64,000 bases of DNA from Bacteroidota bacterium (GCA_022711405.1 JAKLFC010000016.1:1-64000); one strand, 5' to 3'. Numbered from the stretch's first letter, positions 17,426 through 26,813 are shown. Translations and numbers: made by a program. The notes: generated by a model not told the origin, from the sequence alone.

Positions 17426-18131
17426 TTTTGATCCATTTTTCAATTTGTGTGATATAACAGGCATCCAGTTTTGCTCCGTTCTTTGGCATCGCACTATAGC
17501 CCTGTTCATGCCGTATGGTTCCAAGGAGCTTTCCATTGTTCACCACGGCAAGGACGTCGGAATGAGTTTCAAGCCTGATCCCCCCGGATGGTGCCGCTCC
17601 GCTGTGGCATCCCAGGCAGCTGTTCTGAAGGATGGGACGGACGGTCAATGCGTAGGTAATATTGATCGTATCACATTCAGTCTGACTGCAGGAATTGTTC
17701 TTTGCTCCCTGCAGGATCCATTTGTATATCAGATCAATCTGCTCCGAGGTCAACGCACCCCGTGGCGGGGGAGGCATGATCTTTTCCGGATCGTTCTCGG
17801 TGATCACCTCATAGAGCTCACTGTCCGTCGGATTTCCGGGCTTGATGCCGGCTGTGGAAAGGATCTGTGCATAATCCGTCAGGACTACGCCATCCTGTGC
17901 GGTACCCGCATCATGGCAACCGGCAACGCCGCAACTGGCCAGCAGCAGCGGACCAATGGTGTTCGCAAAATATACGGTATCCGGATCACATGGAATGCCT
18001 ACAGGAGGCTGGTTTCCGCTGGTATCCACCGGATCGGGGCTGACGGTCTCATCGGGCTCATGCTGACACGCATTAAAGGAAAGCGCTATGACGGTCAGGG
18101 TCACGACCAAAGTGAGAACGAATCGCTTCAT
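17406..18131 (-). CDS. two-domain c-type heme lipoprotein
   Basis: 241-residue envelope protein with a lipobox near cysteine 21 (ALSFNAC). It holds two cytochrome-like halves. The first has CGVAGCH, a CX4CH spacing that departs from CXXCH, together with KIMPPPPRGALTSEQIDLIYKWI. The second has a standard CLGCH and GYSAMPKNGAKLD. The fold resembles the Planctomycete-type or DUF1549-associated small cytochrome domains. It lies 11 bases after yceI and overlaps the next heme gene. Electron transfer is inferred; partners are unknown. Confidence 0.75.
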   Translation of the reverse strand: MKRFVLTLVVTLTVIALSFNACQHEPDETVSPDPVDTSGNQPPVGIPCDPDTVYFANTIGPLLLASCGVAGCHDAGTAQDGVVLTDYAQILSTAGIKPGNPTDSELYEVITENDPEKIMPPPPRGALTSEQIDLIYKWILQGAKNNSCSQTECDTINITYALTVRPILQNSCLGCHSGAAPSGGIRLETHSDVLAVVNNGKLLGTIRHEQGYSAMPKNGAKLDACYITQIEKWIKNGAPNN

Positions 18132-18142
18132 GGAATAAGGAA

Positions 18143-18697
18143 TTATTCAGCAACCTTTTCCAGCATTACATCCACAGTGATCTCGATCTCCTTGGCAATA
18201 TTGTCGACCACCGGCGCGGGCACGGAGATGTTGTAATCCGCCAGCAGAATGGTAAATTTGCTTTTACCGTTCACCTTGCCGTCCTTTACTTCGAAGGTGC
18301 CGGTTTCCTTTACCGGACGCGTGATCCCGTGAATGGTCAGATCGCCCTCCACTTCTGCGTTGTATGAACCATTCTTTGTTAGATCGAGCTGGCCGATATT
18401 CACAACTTTGCCCTTGAAGGTCGCATTTGGGTATTTATCCGATTCTACGTAATTTTCATTGAAATGCTCCTGCATGAGGGCTTTCTCGAACTCAAAGGAT
18501 TTCATCAAAACCTTAAACACAAAATCTCCTGTTTTTAAATCCAGAGCGCTGTTTACCTGGCTGTTATGAGCTTCGAGGTTTTCCAGCGGCGCCTTGGAAA
18601 AAAAACTGACACTACCCGTCTTGGTGAGATACCGCTGTGCAAAAACACCGTTCGTTAAAGCGATCCCCAGTACAATGAACAAAATGGTTTTTTTCAT
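18143..18697 (-). CDS. YceI family protein
   Basis: 184-residue periplasmic protein of the YceI/lipocalin-like family, which binds polyisoprenoid or other long amphiphiles. A signal peptide of about 20 residues ends at VFAQ. The family pattern is visible: a start with SVSFFSKAPLENLEAHNSQV, then GDFVFKVLMKSFEF, LMQEHFNENYVESDKYPNATF, and GDLTIHGITRPVKETGTF. In Bacteroidota this gene is often near heme-c proteins and DUF5777 barrels, as here. Confidence 0.88.
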   Translation of the reverse strand: MKKTILFIVLGIALTNGVFAQRYLTKTGSVSFFSKAPLENLEAHNSQVNSALDLKTGDFVFKVLMKSFEFEKALMQEHFNENYVESDKYPNATFKGKVVNIGQLDLTKNGSYNAEVEGDLTIHGITRPVKETGTFEVKDGKVNGKSKFTILLADYNISVPAPVVDNIAKEIEITVDVMLEKVAE

Positions 18698-18743
18698 ATT
18701 CTGATTGTTTTAAAAGTATATAATTGATTGATTAATAATGATT

Positions 18744-19175
18744 TTATTCTATTATGGAACATTTTTCCAGGATAACATCCGTATCGTTGTACCCTGTACA
18801 CAATCCTTTGATGACAAGGGTAGCTCCTGTTGACAACTGCAGGATCTTTTGCTGGTAGTCGGGCAACATGGCATACCGGATCCCTTCATCGCCAAAGAGA
18901 CCTTCCTCAAAAACGGTGACAGCGATCACCTGGTCTCCCGCAGATTCAACTTTATGGATGGTTCCCGTTACCTGTAAAACAGCGCCTGTATAATTCGCTG
19001 AGGCTGATTCTCCTGAATGATAGGAATGGAATAGTACATCAGCCGTCAGAACAAAATCAGGATGGGCCTTTGCATAATCCGGATGCGGCTTGTTGTAGAC
19101 AAAAAGATACAGGGCAATGGCTGCAATGATTCCGGCGACCATCACCAGACCAATGATCTTAACATATTTTCTCAT
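18744..19175 (-). CDS. membrane-anchored OB-fold (tRNA_anti-like) protein
   Basis: 143-residue protein with one N-terminal membrane helix (residues 7-28) followed by a small soluble domain. VLQVTGTIHKVES, TVLVIKG-like strands (GATLVIKGLCTGYN) and the final DVILEKCSIIE match the tRNA_anti-like/OB-fold putative lipoprotein family of Bacteroidota. It is first in the YceI/heme/DUF5777 run, 46 bases upstream of yceI. Despite the family name nothing indicates tRNA binding; the domain faces the periplasm. Confidence 0.7.
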   Translation of the reverse strand: MRKYVKIIGLVMVAGIIAAIALYLFVYNKPHPDYAKAHPDFVLTADVLFHSYHSGESASANYTGAVLQVTGTIHKVESAGDQVIAVTVFEEGLFGDEGIRYAMLPDYQQKILQLSTGATLVIKGLCTGYNDTDVILEKCSIIE

Positions 19176-19313
19176 GCAGATAATTTAATGGATGTATGAT
19201 GCATTTGTCCGGTCTTCAGATTACTGATTTCTGATAAACCTGAAGTAAGGATTGCTTATAAACAATAAGGGAGGAAAAAGGTTCAACGGAAACGTAATTT
19301 TCCGGTGACTTTT

Positions 19314-20858
19314 TTATTCGCTGTCTCCCAGGCAGTGTACCACCAGGCGGTTGGAGATTCCCGGACGCTGAATGGGTTCTCCGAGAACAAAAACGATGGC
19401 ATCTCCGGGTTTCGCCCATTTTCTTTCCATCAGCAGCTGGTCAACCTGCTGGATAAACTGGCTGCCGCTTTTGGGAAGCTCCATGTACATGGGGATCAGT
19501 CCGTACAGCAGGGTCATTTTCCTGAGGTCCTCCGCCCGGTTGCTGAATCCCAGGATGGGTAGCGGGATGTGATATTGCGAAAGGTAAACAATGCTTTCGG
19601 CCAGGTGTGTCCAGGTAACGATCATACGGATATCGAGGTCCTCCACGATGGTTTTGACACCATGAGCTATGGCTGCACTTTCTTTGGTTCCCTGGCGGAA
19701 ATGGTGGGGGAGGGTGAGAGGGGTACCATTTGAACGCAGGTAATCATTGGTCCGTTCGGTGATCCGGTTCATCATTCGCACCGCCTCCAGGGGATAGTGT
19801 CCTACTGCTGTCTCGCCGGAAAGCATCACGGCATCCGCCCCGTCGAAAATGGCGTTTGCCACGTCGGATACCTCAGCACGGGTAGGGGAGGGGGATTGTA
19901 TCATGCTTTGCAGCATCTGCGTGGCGACGATTACCGGTACGCCGTATTCGTGGCACAATTGCATGATCCTTTTCTGATGCACGGCCACTTCTGCCAGTTC
20001 CACCTCCACCCCAAGGTCGCCACGGGCCACCATGACCAGGTCGGTTTCATGGAGGATCTCTTCAAGGTTGTCGAGTGCCTGCGGTTTTTCGATCTTGCTG
20101 ATCACAGGTATGAATGGACCGCTCCGGGGCATTACTTTCCGCCAGGCATCCTGGCGCTGGTCCGTGAACCGGGTTCTGACAGGCCTGACCTTCAATTCCC
20201 TCAGCCGGTCTTTAAGGCTTCGGATATCCCCGGCTGTTCTTACGAAACTCAGTGCCAGGAAATCGATCTCATGAGCCACCGCAAATTCGATGAACCGGTG
20301 GTCCTTTTCCGTCAGGGCAGGGACCGACAGCTCTGTGTCGGGCAGGTTGACTCCCTTGCGGGAAGTGATGAGTCCGCTGTTCATGACCTTGCAGATGAGC
20401 TTACCGGTCTTGCCCGATCCTGTCTTTTGATCGCATACCAGTGCAACCGCTCCGTCGTCCAGCAGGATGCGCTGTCCCGGCATGACTTCCCTGATGAAAT
20501 CAGGATAATTCGTGGTCAGGATGACTCGCTCAGCCTCTTCTTTACATATGGCAAGACTTTCCGCATCAACGAACTCCACCTGCCGGTCGGGGCTTAGCAA
20601 AATGCCCCCCTCCGGCACTTCCCCGATCCGGATCTTGGGCCCGGAAAGATCACCCATAACAGCCACCGGGATGTCCAGTTCCTTACTAACTTGCCGTATC
20701 CTGTCCAGCAGTTCGGCATGCATTTCCATCGAACCGTGCGAAAAGTTCAGACGGAAGACGTCCACACCTTCTTCGATCAGTTGACGGATCATCAGGGGCG
20801 ATTCACTGGCCGGCCCCAGGGTTGCTATCACTTTGGTCAGGAGAAATTCTTGGCTCAT
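19314..20858 (-). CDS. pyk: pyruvate kinase
   Basis: 514-residue glycolytic enzyme converting phosphoenolpyruvate and ADP to pyruvate and ATP. The family N terminus TKVIATLGPAS and FRLNFSHGSMEMH are followed by MGDLSGPKIR, the catalytic lysine and metal site in SKIEKPQALDNLEEI, MVARGDLGVEV, ATQMLQSM and DGADAVMLSGETAVG. The start at 20858 is preferred over an ATG nine codons upstream that lacks family similarity. It begins 10 bases after the leucine-rich repeat gene, an odd partner for a glycolytic gene, so a private promoter inside that gene's 3' end is possible. Confidence 0.95.
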   Translation of the reverse strand: MSQEFLLTKVIATLGPASESPLMIRQLIEEGVDVFRLNFSHGSMEMHAELLDRIRQVSKELDIPVAVMGDLSGPKIRIGEVPEGGILLSPDRQVEFVDAESLAICKEEAERVILTTNYPDFIREVMPGQRILLDDGAVALVCDQKTGSGKTGKLICKVMNSGLITSRKGVNLPDTELSVPALTEKDHRFIEFAVAHEIDFLALSFVRTAGDIRSLKDRLRELKVRPVRTRFTDQRQDAWRKVMPRSGPFIPVISKIEKPQALDNLEEILHETDLVMVARGDLGVEVELAEVAVHQKRIMQLCHEYGVPVIVATQMLQSMIQSPSPTRAEVSDVANAIFDGADAVMLSGETAVGHYPLEAVRMMNRITERTNDYLRSNGTPLTLPHHFRQGTKESAAIAHGVKTIVEDLDIRMIVTWTHLAESIVYLSQYHIPLPILGFSNRAEDLRKMTLLYGLIPMYMELPKSGSQFIQQVDQLLMERKWAKPGDAIVFVLGEPIQRPGISNRLVVHCLGDSE

Positions 20859-20868
20859 ACTGGCAGAT

Positions 20869-23490
20869 TTAATAATAAACGACATCGACCTCCGGCCGGA
20901 TGTATTTGAATTTGGAGACTTTCTTTTCGTTCAGTTTGGTATTGTAGCATTTGACCGTTTTCAGCGCCGGAAGTTCTTCCAGATCCGACAGGCTGCTGAT
21001 GGCGGTATTATAGAAATCTATCTGTGCAAGGTTTGACAGCCCGCTTACCCATTTCATGTTCCTGACAGGAGTTCCGGAGATATTCAGGTATTCGAGTTCG
21101 GTACAAAGCTCCAGCGGGGAGTAATCCTCCACTTGCGTACTGGAAACGTCAAGATATTTCAGGGAGGGCAGCCCGGCAATGGATGCAATCTCTGACAACG
21201 GGCTCTTTATGCAGGTGAGCCGTTCTAGACGTGATGCATCTTTCAGCGATGCCAGCCCCGTGATCCTCGTTTCGCTGATCTGCAGGTTCTTCAGTCGCGC
21301 AAGCATCTTAAGCGGCTCAAGATCAGTAAGATCTGGATGATCCTCAATGACAAGCTCTTCCATGTTCATAACCTGGTGAAGGCCTTCCCTTCCAGGCGGA
21401 TCGGTTAGCTCCAGCGCATCAAGGAACAGGGTTTTCCACTCCGGAGACAGCTCACCCCACCAGCTTTCCAGTGCTTCTGACATATAGATGACCTCACAGC
21501 CGGGACTCCCGTCGAGAAAGCGGTTCACTTCCCTCCGGTCCAATCCTGAATGGTCGGCCCATATGATCTCAAGGTTCTTCGCGCCGGACAGTGGTAGCAA
21601 CGAGGTGATCCCGGTATTTTCGATGGTGAGCACCGACAGGTTTTCGGCGTTGCCAAGAGGCTCAAGATCAGTGATACCGGTTCCTGCCACATTGAGTCGT
21701 TCAATCTGGCGGAGATTCCGCAGAGGTTCCAGGCTGGTGATGGCTGTGCCTGATAGATCCAGCGTCCTCAGGTGGATACTTTTCTGCAGCGGATCCAGGA
21801 GCACGACCGCAGTGTGCGAAATATTCAGCTCATCAAGGTTTATAAGTGCCGAAAGGGGTTCCAGCCCTGTGATGAGGCTGTCATCCTTCACGTCTATTCT
21901 CCGGATCAGTGTGATCTGATGGAGCTCCTCTGTCGTGGGCTCTGATTGTAGGTCAATCTGGTCGGAAAAGATACCTTTCCATTTGTCATCCAGCGCATTC
22001 CACCAGCTGGTCAGCTCGGCGGTTTCGTAAATGACCAGGGTGGAAGGTTTGCTGACCATGAATGCGTTGGCTTCTTCGCTGGTCACCTTGCTGTGGTCGC
22101 AGTAGATCCGTTTCAGGGCCGGTAATTTCAGAAGAGGATCCAGGTCGTCAACGGGTGTATAATCCAGATAGATGAACTGCAATGATATCAGGTTTCTCAG
22201 GGGTTCAAGGTCATTTACCTGTGTGTTGCCTATATTCAGGTATTTCAATCCTGTAAGGCCGGATAGCTGAGTGAGGAAATCCACCTGTGTATGCGACAGA
22301 TCAAGTACCGCAAGCTGAGTGAGGTCTTGCAGGGGGTTAAGCTGAGAAACCAATGTGTGGCTGAGCCTCAGTTCGCTGAGTTCCGGCAGTCCGGCAAGGG
22401 ATTCCAGGTGCCGGACAGGGGTGAAGCTGCCGTTCAGTACCTGAAGTTTCTTGAAGGTAGCGGCGATGGAGATGTCTTCAACCCAGGTGTCCTCTACATT
22501 CAGCTCTTTCATGTTCAGGGAATAATGAAGCGGTTCAAGAGAATGGACGGCTATGTGGGAGCAGTCCAGCACCTCCAGTTTTGACAGGCTTCGCAGGGGA
22601 GAGAGATCCTCCACACTTGTCCCGGAGATGGATAGGGAAGTGAGCCTTGTTAGCTTCTTAAGGGGTTCCAGAGCGTGAATGGATAGATTCCGGTTGACAT
22701 TTACTACCTCAAGAGCCCACAGTTGCCGCATAGCCTGGAACAGGGGAGCCGTATTCATGTAAAGTGTATCGAAGTCAGTTACTGTACCCTCCGTTTGCCG
22801 TATGGCCATGGTGTCATTGAACAGGATGACCTGGTGCAACGAAAGGGAGTCGGGCAGTGTGACCTGGCCCGAGAAGAATTGTTTCCATTCCGGCGGAAGC
22901 TGCATCCACCAGTTGGCCATGTCTTCCTTCTCGCTTAATTTGGTGGTATAGATACTGACAATCTTCAGGTCCTGCCGGTCCGGATCCAGGTTGATCTCGA
23001 TGTAACGCGCCTGGGTGTTGTTCACCATGGTGTCGTCTATTGTCATGCCCTGCAGGTTCCTGTTCAGCGATACTTTGTAATAGGGCAGGCCGTTATCATT
23101 GATCTCCCTGGAAACCTCTTCAACCGTAAAGGTGAATCTGACATACTTGAAAAAGAAATTCACATCCTTCAGGTAGGCCTGTACATTTTTATTGGTCACT
23201 ACCTGGCGATTCTCGTCCAGGTCATCCTCAATCTGGACTTTATCGTCCCGGAAGAACTTCAGGTAGCTTTCATTGATGAGGATGTCCTTTTCTCTCATGA
23301 TGACCGTTGTATCACCCAGCATATTGAAGGCTGATTCAACGAAATGAACCAGTTGCATGACCTGTTCTTCATAAGGATCGGCGTTCTGGACAGCTGCTTT
23401 GCCCTGGGTTTTAACCTGGGCTGAAACTGAATATGCATAGAGGAGGCATATGAATGCAAGTCCCGAAACAATGGGTAGGGATTTACTCAT
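20869..23490 (-). CDS. secreted leucine-rich repeat protein with three repeat blocks
   Basis: 873-residue exported protein (signal peptide ending near VSAQ). After an N-terminal domain of about 190 residues it carries roughly 25 internalin-like 22-23 residue repeats of the form LxPLxxLxxLxxLxIxxTxVxD(L/I). These fall into three blocks, each introduced by a related cap module: WWMQLPPEWKQFF, WWNALDDKWKGIF and WWGELSPEWKTLF, each followed by LHQV/LHQI. Ligand binding is expected from the fold; nothing identifies the ligand. It overlaps the upstream gene by 8 bases and is the last of four co-oriented genes for secreted proteins. Confidence 0.8.
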   Translation of the reverse strand: MSKSLPIVSGLAFICLLYAYSVSAQVKTQGKAAVQNADPYEEQVMQLVHFVESAFNMLGDTTVIMREKDILINESYLKFFRDDKVQIEDDLDENRQVVTNKNVQAYLKDVNFFFKYVRFTFTVEEVSREINDNGLPYYKVSLNRNLQGMTIDDTMVNNTQARYIEINLDPDRQDLKIVSIYTTKLSEKEDMANWWMQLPPEWKQFFSGQVTLPDSLSLHQVILFNDTMAIRQTEGTVTDFDTLYMNTAPLFQAMRQLWALEVVNVNRNLSIHALEPLKKLTRLTSLSISGTSVEDLSPLRSLSKLEVLDCSHIAVHSLEPLHYSLNMKELNVEDTWVEDISIAATFKKLQVLNGSFTPVRHLESLAGLPELSELRLSHTLVSQLNPLQDLTQLAVLDLSHTQVDFLTQLSGLTGLKYLNIGNTQVNDLEPLRNLISLQFIYLDYTPVDDLDPLLKLPALKRIYCDHSKVTSEEANAFMVSKPSTLVIYETAELTSWWNALDDKWKGIFSDQIDLQSEPTTEELHQITLIRRIDVKDDSLITGLEPLSALINLDELNISHTAVVLLDPLQKSIHLRTLDLSGTAITSLEPLRNLRQIERLNVAGTGITDLEPLGNAENLSVLTIENTGITSLLPLSGAKNLEIIWADHSGLDRREVNRFLDGSPGCEVIYMSEALESWWGELSPEWKTLFLDALELTDPPGREGLHQVMNMEELVIEDHPDLTDLEPLKMLARLKNLQISETRITGLASLKDASRLERLTCIKSPLSEIASIAGLPSLKYLDVSSTQVEDYSPLELCTELEYLNISGTPVRNMKWVSGLSNLAQIDFYNTAISSLSDLEELPALKTVKCYNTKLNEKKVSKFKYIRPEVDVVYY

Positions 23491-24310
23491 GATAAATAAA
23501 TTTTAACATAAGCTCCTTTTCTTCTGCATTGATCTTCAATAGATTGGCAATCAGCCATCCTGAATTGGCCGAACGGCGGTTAAAATCTGCCAGCTCAAAA
23601 TACCAGCCCGGGATCTGGAAGAAATGAAACTTGACCTGCTGAACGGTCTTGAATAACAGGTTTCCGTTTTTCACCTCATAAATGAACAGTGTGAGAAAAT
23701 CAGGATGGTATTCCCTTGACGTGTAAAGTTCGACCTCATTCTTGTCCTTGAAAACGTGGATCAGGTTCATAAAATCGAGTTCGTGACTCAGAGGGTGAAG
23801 AAACTTCATTCCGTCAGGCTGTGCATTGGAAAAAAGCCTGCTGAAGGGTTCAAAATAAACATTGGTGATGACCCATTTTGATCCCACTTCCTCTTCCTGT
23901 AACCGCAGGAAAAGGGTCAGGGGCATTTCAGTACCCTTATAGATGAACTTTGTCGTTACTTCGGAGAACCACTCTCCACCATGGAAATCGAGGTAGATTG
24001 AATTTTTACCGTTGATGACGCCGCGCATGAAATCCTGTTTGACCTCATCGGAGATAGAGGGATTCTGGTTGTCGAAGAGGACAGAAATATACCGGCTGCG
24101 GAACGTCGCGTCTCTGTAGAGCGAGTCCCCTGGATAATAGCGAACACCGTCGGGGCTTTCTTCACAGTTGAAACGGCGGAAGAACTGGTTCACCTGTTTG
24201 GTCTGTGCCATGAGAATGGCTTCGTCACCCAGATACCTACCAATGGATTGCGCCGGCAGGTCCGGCGCAATCCATAAAAAAACAGCTAATATGAGAAAGA
24301 TCTTTCTCAT
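23483..24310 (-). CDS. secreted protein of unknown function
   Basis: 275-residue protein with a clear signal peptide (MRKIFLILAVFLW, cleavage near LPAQ). I do not recognise a family. The middle part is rich in aromatic and alternating hydrophobic residues (IYLDFHGGEWFSEVTTKFIY, FHFFQIPGWYFELADFN), suggesting a beta-rich fold. Its start overlaps the stop of the upstream gene by 4 bases and its end overlaps the leucine-rich repeat gene by 8, so it is translationally coupled on both sides and probably works with those products in the envelope. Confidence 0.75.
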   Translation of the reverse strand: MRKIFLILAVFLWIAPDLPAQSIGRYLGDEAILMAQTKQVNQFFRRFNCEESPDGVRYYPGDSLYRDATFRSRYISVLFDNQNPSISDEVKQDFMRGVINGKNSIYLDFHGGEWFSEVTTKFIYKGTEMPLTLFLRLQEEEVGSKWVITNVYFEPFSRLFSNAQPDGMKFLHPLSHELDFMNLIHVFKDKNEVELYTSREYHPDFLTLFIYEVKNGNLLFKTVQQVKFHFFQIPGWYFELADFNRRSANSGWLIANLLKINAEEKELMLKFIYHE

Positions 24311-24882
24311 GGCAGGGTTTCGGTCACTCTGACGTCCCCCAGCAGCACATCCCAGAAGCCGATCAGCCGGCCACCGATCTGGGTTTGCTTTCGCTCAACA
24401 TATACCGTGATGTCTTTCTTGGTAGTGTCCTTGTACACCAGCTGATCGCCGGTGATGCCCTCAAAACGCTGGAAAATAGTGATCACGCCAACGAACCGCC
24501 CGTCGGGTTGTTGTTCCAGGTCACTGATATACTGGATATTGTACCACTGGATCCGGACCTTGTCGTAATTCAGCTGCATCAACCTTTCCAGGTATTCGCG
24601 GATGCCATAATACTTCACATCATCACTGAACAGCGATGAAACACCCATCTGGCTGCCTGGCATGAACAGCTCCAGGGTTCGCTCAATCACCCGGTTTGCT
24701 TCCGACCAGGGTGTTTCTTTATTGCCAACGATCGTGATGTATTTGCTCAGGTCACGGACTTTCTCCAGTGCCAGCGAGTCGATGGCCGCTTTGCGCTCGG
24801 GGCTGATCGCTGGCTGAGCAAACAAACCCGATGCTGCCATTACAAAGAATAGAACGATAGACAGAACTTTTATCCGATTCAT
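24307..24882 (-). CDS. secreted protein of unknown function
   Basis: 191-residue protein with a signal peptide ending at LFAQ. No family is recognised. Residues 30-110 are helical in character (RKAAIDSLALEKVRDLSKYI, EYLERLMQLNYDKVRI) and the second half is beta-rich (FVGVITIFQRFEGI, KKDITVYVERKQTQI), a layout compatible with an NTF2-like alpha+beta fold, but this is only a suggestion. It overlaps the downstream gene by 4 bases and lies 5 bases after the lipoprotein gene. Confidence 0.7.
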   Translation of the reverse strand: MNRIKVLSIVLFFVMAASGLFAQPAISPERKAAIDSLALEKVRDLSKYITIVGNKETPWSEANRVIERTLELFMPGSQMGVSSLFSDDVKYYGIREYLERLMQLNYDKVRIQWYNIQYISDLEQQPDGRFVGVITIFQRFEGITGDQLVYKDTTKKDITVYVERKQTQIGGRLIGFWDVLLGDVRVTETLP

Positions 24883-24887
24883 AGGGA

Positions 24888-25565
24888 TTACTTTTTAATT
24901 AATTCTAATTCGGTGATCAAACCCTCCTGGTTTACTTTAATGGAATTGATCCGGTTGCTGTTGTTCTTGGTGTCATCAAGGTACTCCAGGTATTTGCGGA
25001 TGGTCGTAGGCTCATCGTAATCCACCATTCCCGCTTCCTGCGAAATGATGATCAGAACCGGCACTGATTCGCTGGCAAACATTTTCAATGCCTGGTTGAT
25101 GAACACTTCCGACTCCTGATAGTTCTTATTGCTGACCAGGTCATTGAAAAATCCATAAAGAATGTCTTTTGTATTGGCTACTTCAGTTTCTGCTACCTGC
25201 TGCGGAGTCACTTTCTGAGCCTGATAGATCCGGTCTTTCTCTTCTCTGATCTTTTGGTCGGCAAGCCCTATCAGATCGTTGATCTCGGCATCCTGAAAAT
25301 GCTGGGACTTGATTTCCCTCAGGGTAGCTTCTTTTGTCTCAATCGGGATGGATCCATCATCGTTGATGATCTCCAGGAGCTGACCTTTGGCCTTCAGCAG
25401 CTGATCGGAATTATCGTGGACAGTGGTGACCTCTGCAGTCTTGCCTGCCTTTTTCTTGCTGGAACATCCGCTGCTGCCCGTTACCAGGGCTCCGAGCAGT
25501 AAAAGGATGCCTGCGAAATAGAACACTGACCCTAATCGGTAAAAAACAGAATGGGGATTTTTCAT
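24888..25565 (-). CDS. lipoprotein of unknown function
   Basis: 225-residue predicted lipoprotein, the lipobox cysteine being in GSSGCSSKKK near residue 34 after a single hydrophobic helix. The mature part is mostly helical with heptad-like segments (QLLKAKGQLLEIIN, IGLADQKIREEKDRIYQAQ) and a conserved-looking VPVLIIISQEAGMVDYDEP. No family recognised. It is the first gene of the four-gene operon that ends with the leucine-rich repeat protein, and a TAGTTTTG promoter element lies 65 bases upstream. Confidence 0.72.
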   Translation of the reverse strand: MKNPHSVFYRLGSVFYFAGILLLLGALVTGSSGCSSKKKAGKTAEVTTVHDNSDQLLKAKGQLLEIINDDGSIPIETKEATLREIKSQHFQDAEINDLIGLADQKIREEKDRIYQAQKVTPQQVAETEVANTKDILYGFFNDLVSNKNYQESEVFINQALKMFASESVPVLIIISQEAGMVDYDEPTTIRKYLEYLDDTKNNSNRINSIKVNQEGLITELELIKK

Positions 25566-25629
25566 AGACGGTAATTTAATAATTGGTACTCAATGATTTG
25601 GCTGTGACATTCCCGTGGGAATCGATCAG

Positions 25630-25637
25630 CAAAACTA
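25630..25637 (-). promoter_or_regulatory. -7 promoter element for the leucine-rich repeat operon
   Basis: The minus strand reads TAGTTTTG, an exact TAnnTTTG match, about 65 bases upstream of the lipoprotein gene that opens the operon. Confidence 0.45.
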
Positions 25638-25709
25638 CTAAGATAACGGAAAGAATTGATTTTATTGTATTGCAAGATAATAACCGGAACCTGTTAACAA
25701 GACGGAAGC

Positions 25710-26813
25710 CTATTTTTCGAAGACCTGCCCGAAATAATAGATCCTTGTCAGGTTGGGTCCGGTCTTGTAGATGACCAGGTTACGGATCATTTCGATATCA
25801 GTCACCGGCTCATAGGTAATGACATGTTTTTCGCAGTTCTGGACAATCTGCACATTCCGGTTATCATCAATGTATGCTATTGAATTCCAGTCCAGTGCGT
25901 ATTTTGTAGGGACGTACCGCTCGATGATCTGGACCGAACCGTCGCAATTTGTTTTGAAATACCCCTGGTCGATGAAAATGACTGCCTGGTCCTTTACTTC
26001 ATAATACTCGGGCCGGTGCCCGAGCAGTGTGGTGGTCACACCCTGGTTGAATGATTTGAGGTTGCCCATCTCATCCACATAAACCACCATGTCATCCCCG
26101 ACCTCGAAGGACTGCGGCCGGTAATATTCCAGTTCAAGGATCTCTCCTTTGTAGAAGACCTTGAAGAGACTTCTGGGTGCATCCATGAATGCCACGATGT
26201 TCCTGCCTGCCTTGAAGCTCATGTCATCTCCGAAATCATCTATGTTCCATGTATCCCCGGCCCAGAATACTTTGAACGTATGGTCCACCGAGGTCACATA
26301 GGCAAGGGTATTGTCGCCGCTCTTGAACCTTTCCATCGGGAAATCCAGCAATCCGTCCTCCAGTACCTGAACCTGACCCTTGTAATAGATTTCCACTGTC
26401 TGCCGTATGCGGTCGTACCAGGTGATAAGGCTATCCTGTACCACAAATCCTTCAGTAGCCGTGCACAGAACCTTCACCTTTCCCCTGTCGAACACCTTGA
26501 GGAAGTCCAGGTATTTATAACCAAGCAGATAATCGGTGGCATAGTATTTCATTGTCGGGCCTGCATTGTCGAGCGTATACACTTCCCCGTTGTAATACGC
26601 CTTCAGCGCGCCAGAGTTGTCAATGTACGCCAGGTGATTGCCTCCGACCTTGTACGACTGGATCTTGAGGTTCTCCAGCTTTTTGGTCACACCGGCGTCA
26701 AAAACGTAGAACTGATTCTGGATATCGGTATAAGCTGCCAGATGCTGTGAAACTCCCGTGCAGGACATGCCGAGAACAAGCAGGAAGGTCATAGTCTTAT
26801 TGAAATGCTTCAT
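25710..26813 (-). CDS. secreted repeat protein, possible beta-propeller
   Basis: 367-residue exported protein (signal peptide ending near GVSQ). The whole mature chain consists of nine to ten repeats of about 35-38 residues with the pattern (N/D)xLAYxDxxxxxKVFYxGExxxLExxxxxSFxVGD, for example LAYIDNSGALKAYYNGEVYTL, IVAFMDAPRSLFKVFYKGEI and MVVYVDEMGNLKSFNQG. Such four-stranded units suit a beta-propeller or beta-solenoid. No catalytic motif or known family is recognised. It is a single gene behind its own TATTTTTG promoter element, next to but apparently separate from the leucine-rich repeat operon. Confidence 0.75.
   Translation of the reverse strand: MKHFNKTMTFLLVLGMSCTGVSQHLAAYTDIQNQFYVFDAGVTKKLENLKIQSYKVGGNHLAYIDNSGALKAYYNGEVYTLDNAGPTMKYYATDYLLGYKYLDFLKVFDRGKVKVLCTATEGFVVQDSLITWYDRIRQTVEIYYKGQVQVLEDGLLDFPMERFKSGDNTLAYVTSVDHTFKVFWAGDTWNIDDFGDDMSFKAGRNIVAFMDAPRSLFKVFYKGEILELEYYRPQSFEVGDDMVVYVDEMGNLKSFNQGVTTTLLGHRPEYYEVKDQAVIFIDQGYFKTNCDGSVQIIERYVPTKYALDWNSIAYIDDNRNVQIVQNCEKHVITYEPVTDIEMIRNLVIYKTGPNLTRIYYFGQVFEK

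Noticed and set aside
20869..20885. Upstream start for pyruvate kinase overlapping the LRR gene
   Set aside because: The extra nine residues have no family similarity and would overlap the upstream stop; the start at 20858 matches the family N terminus.
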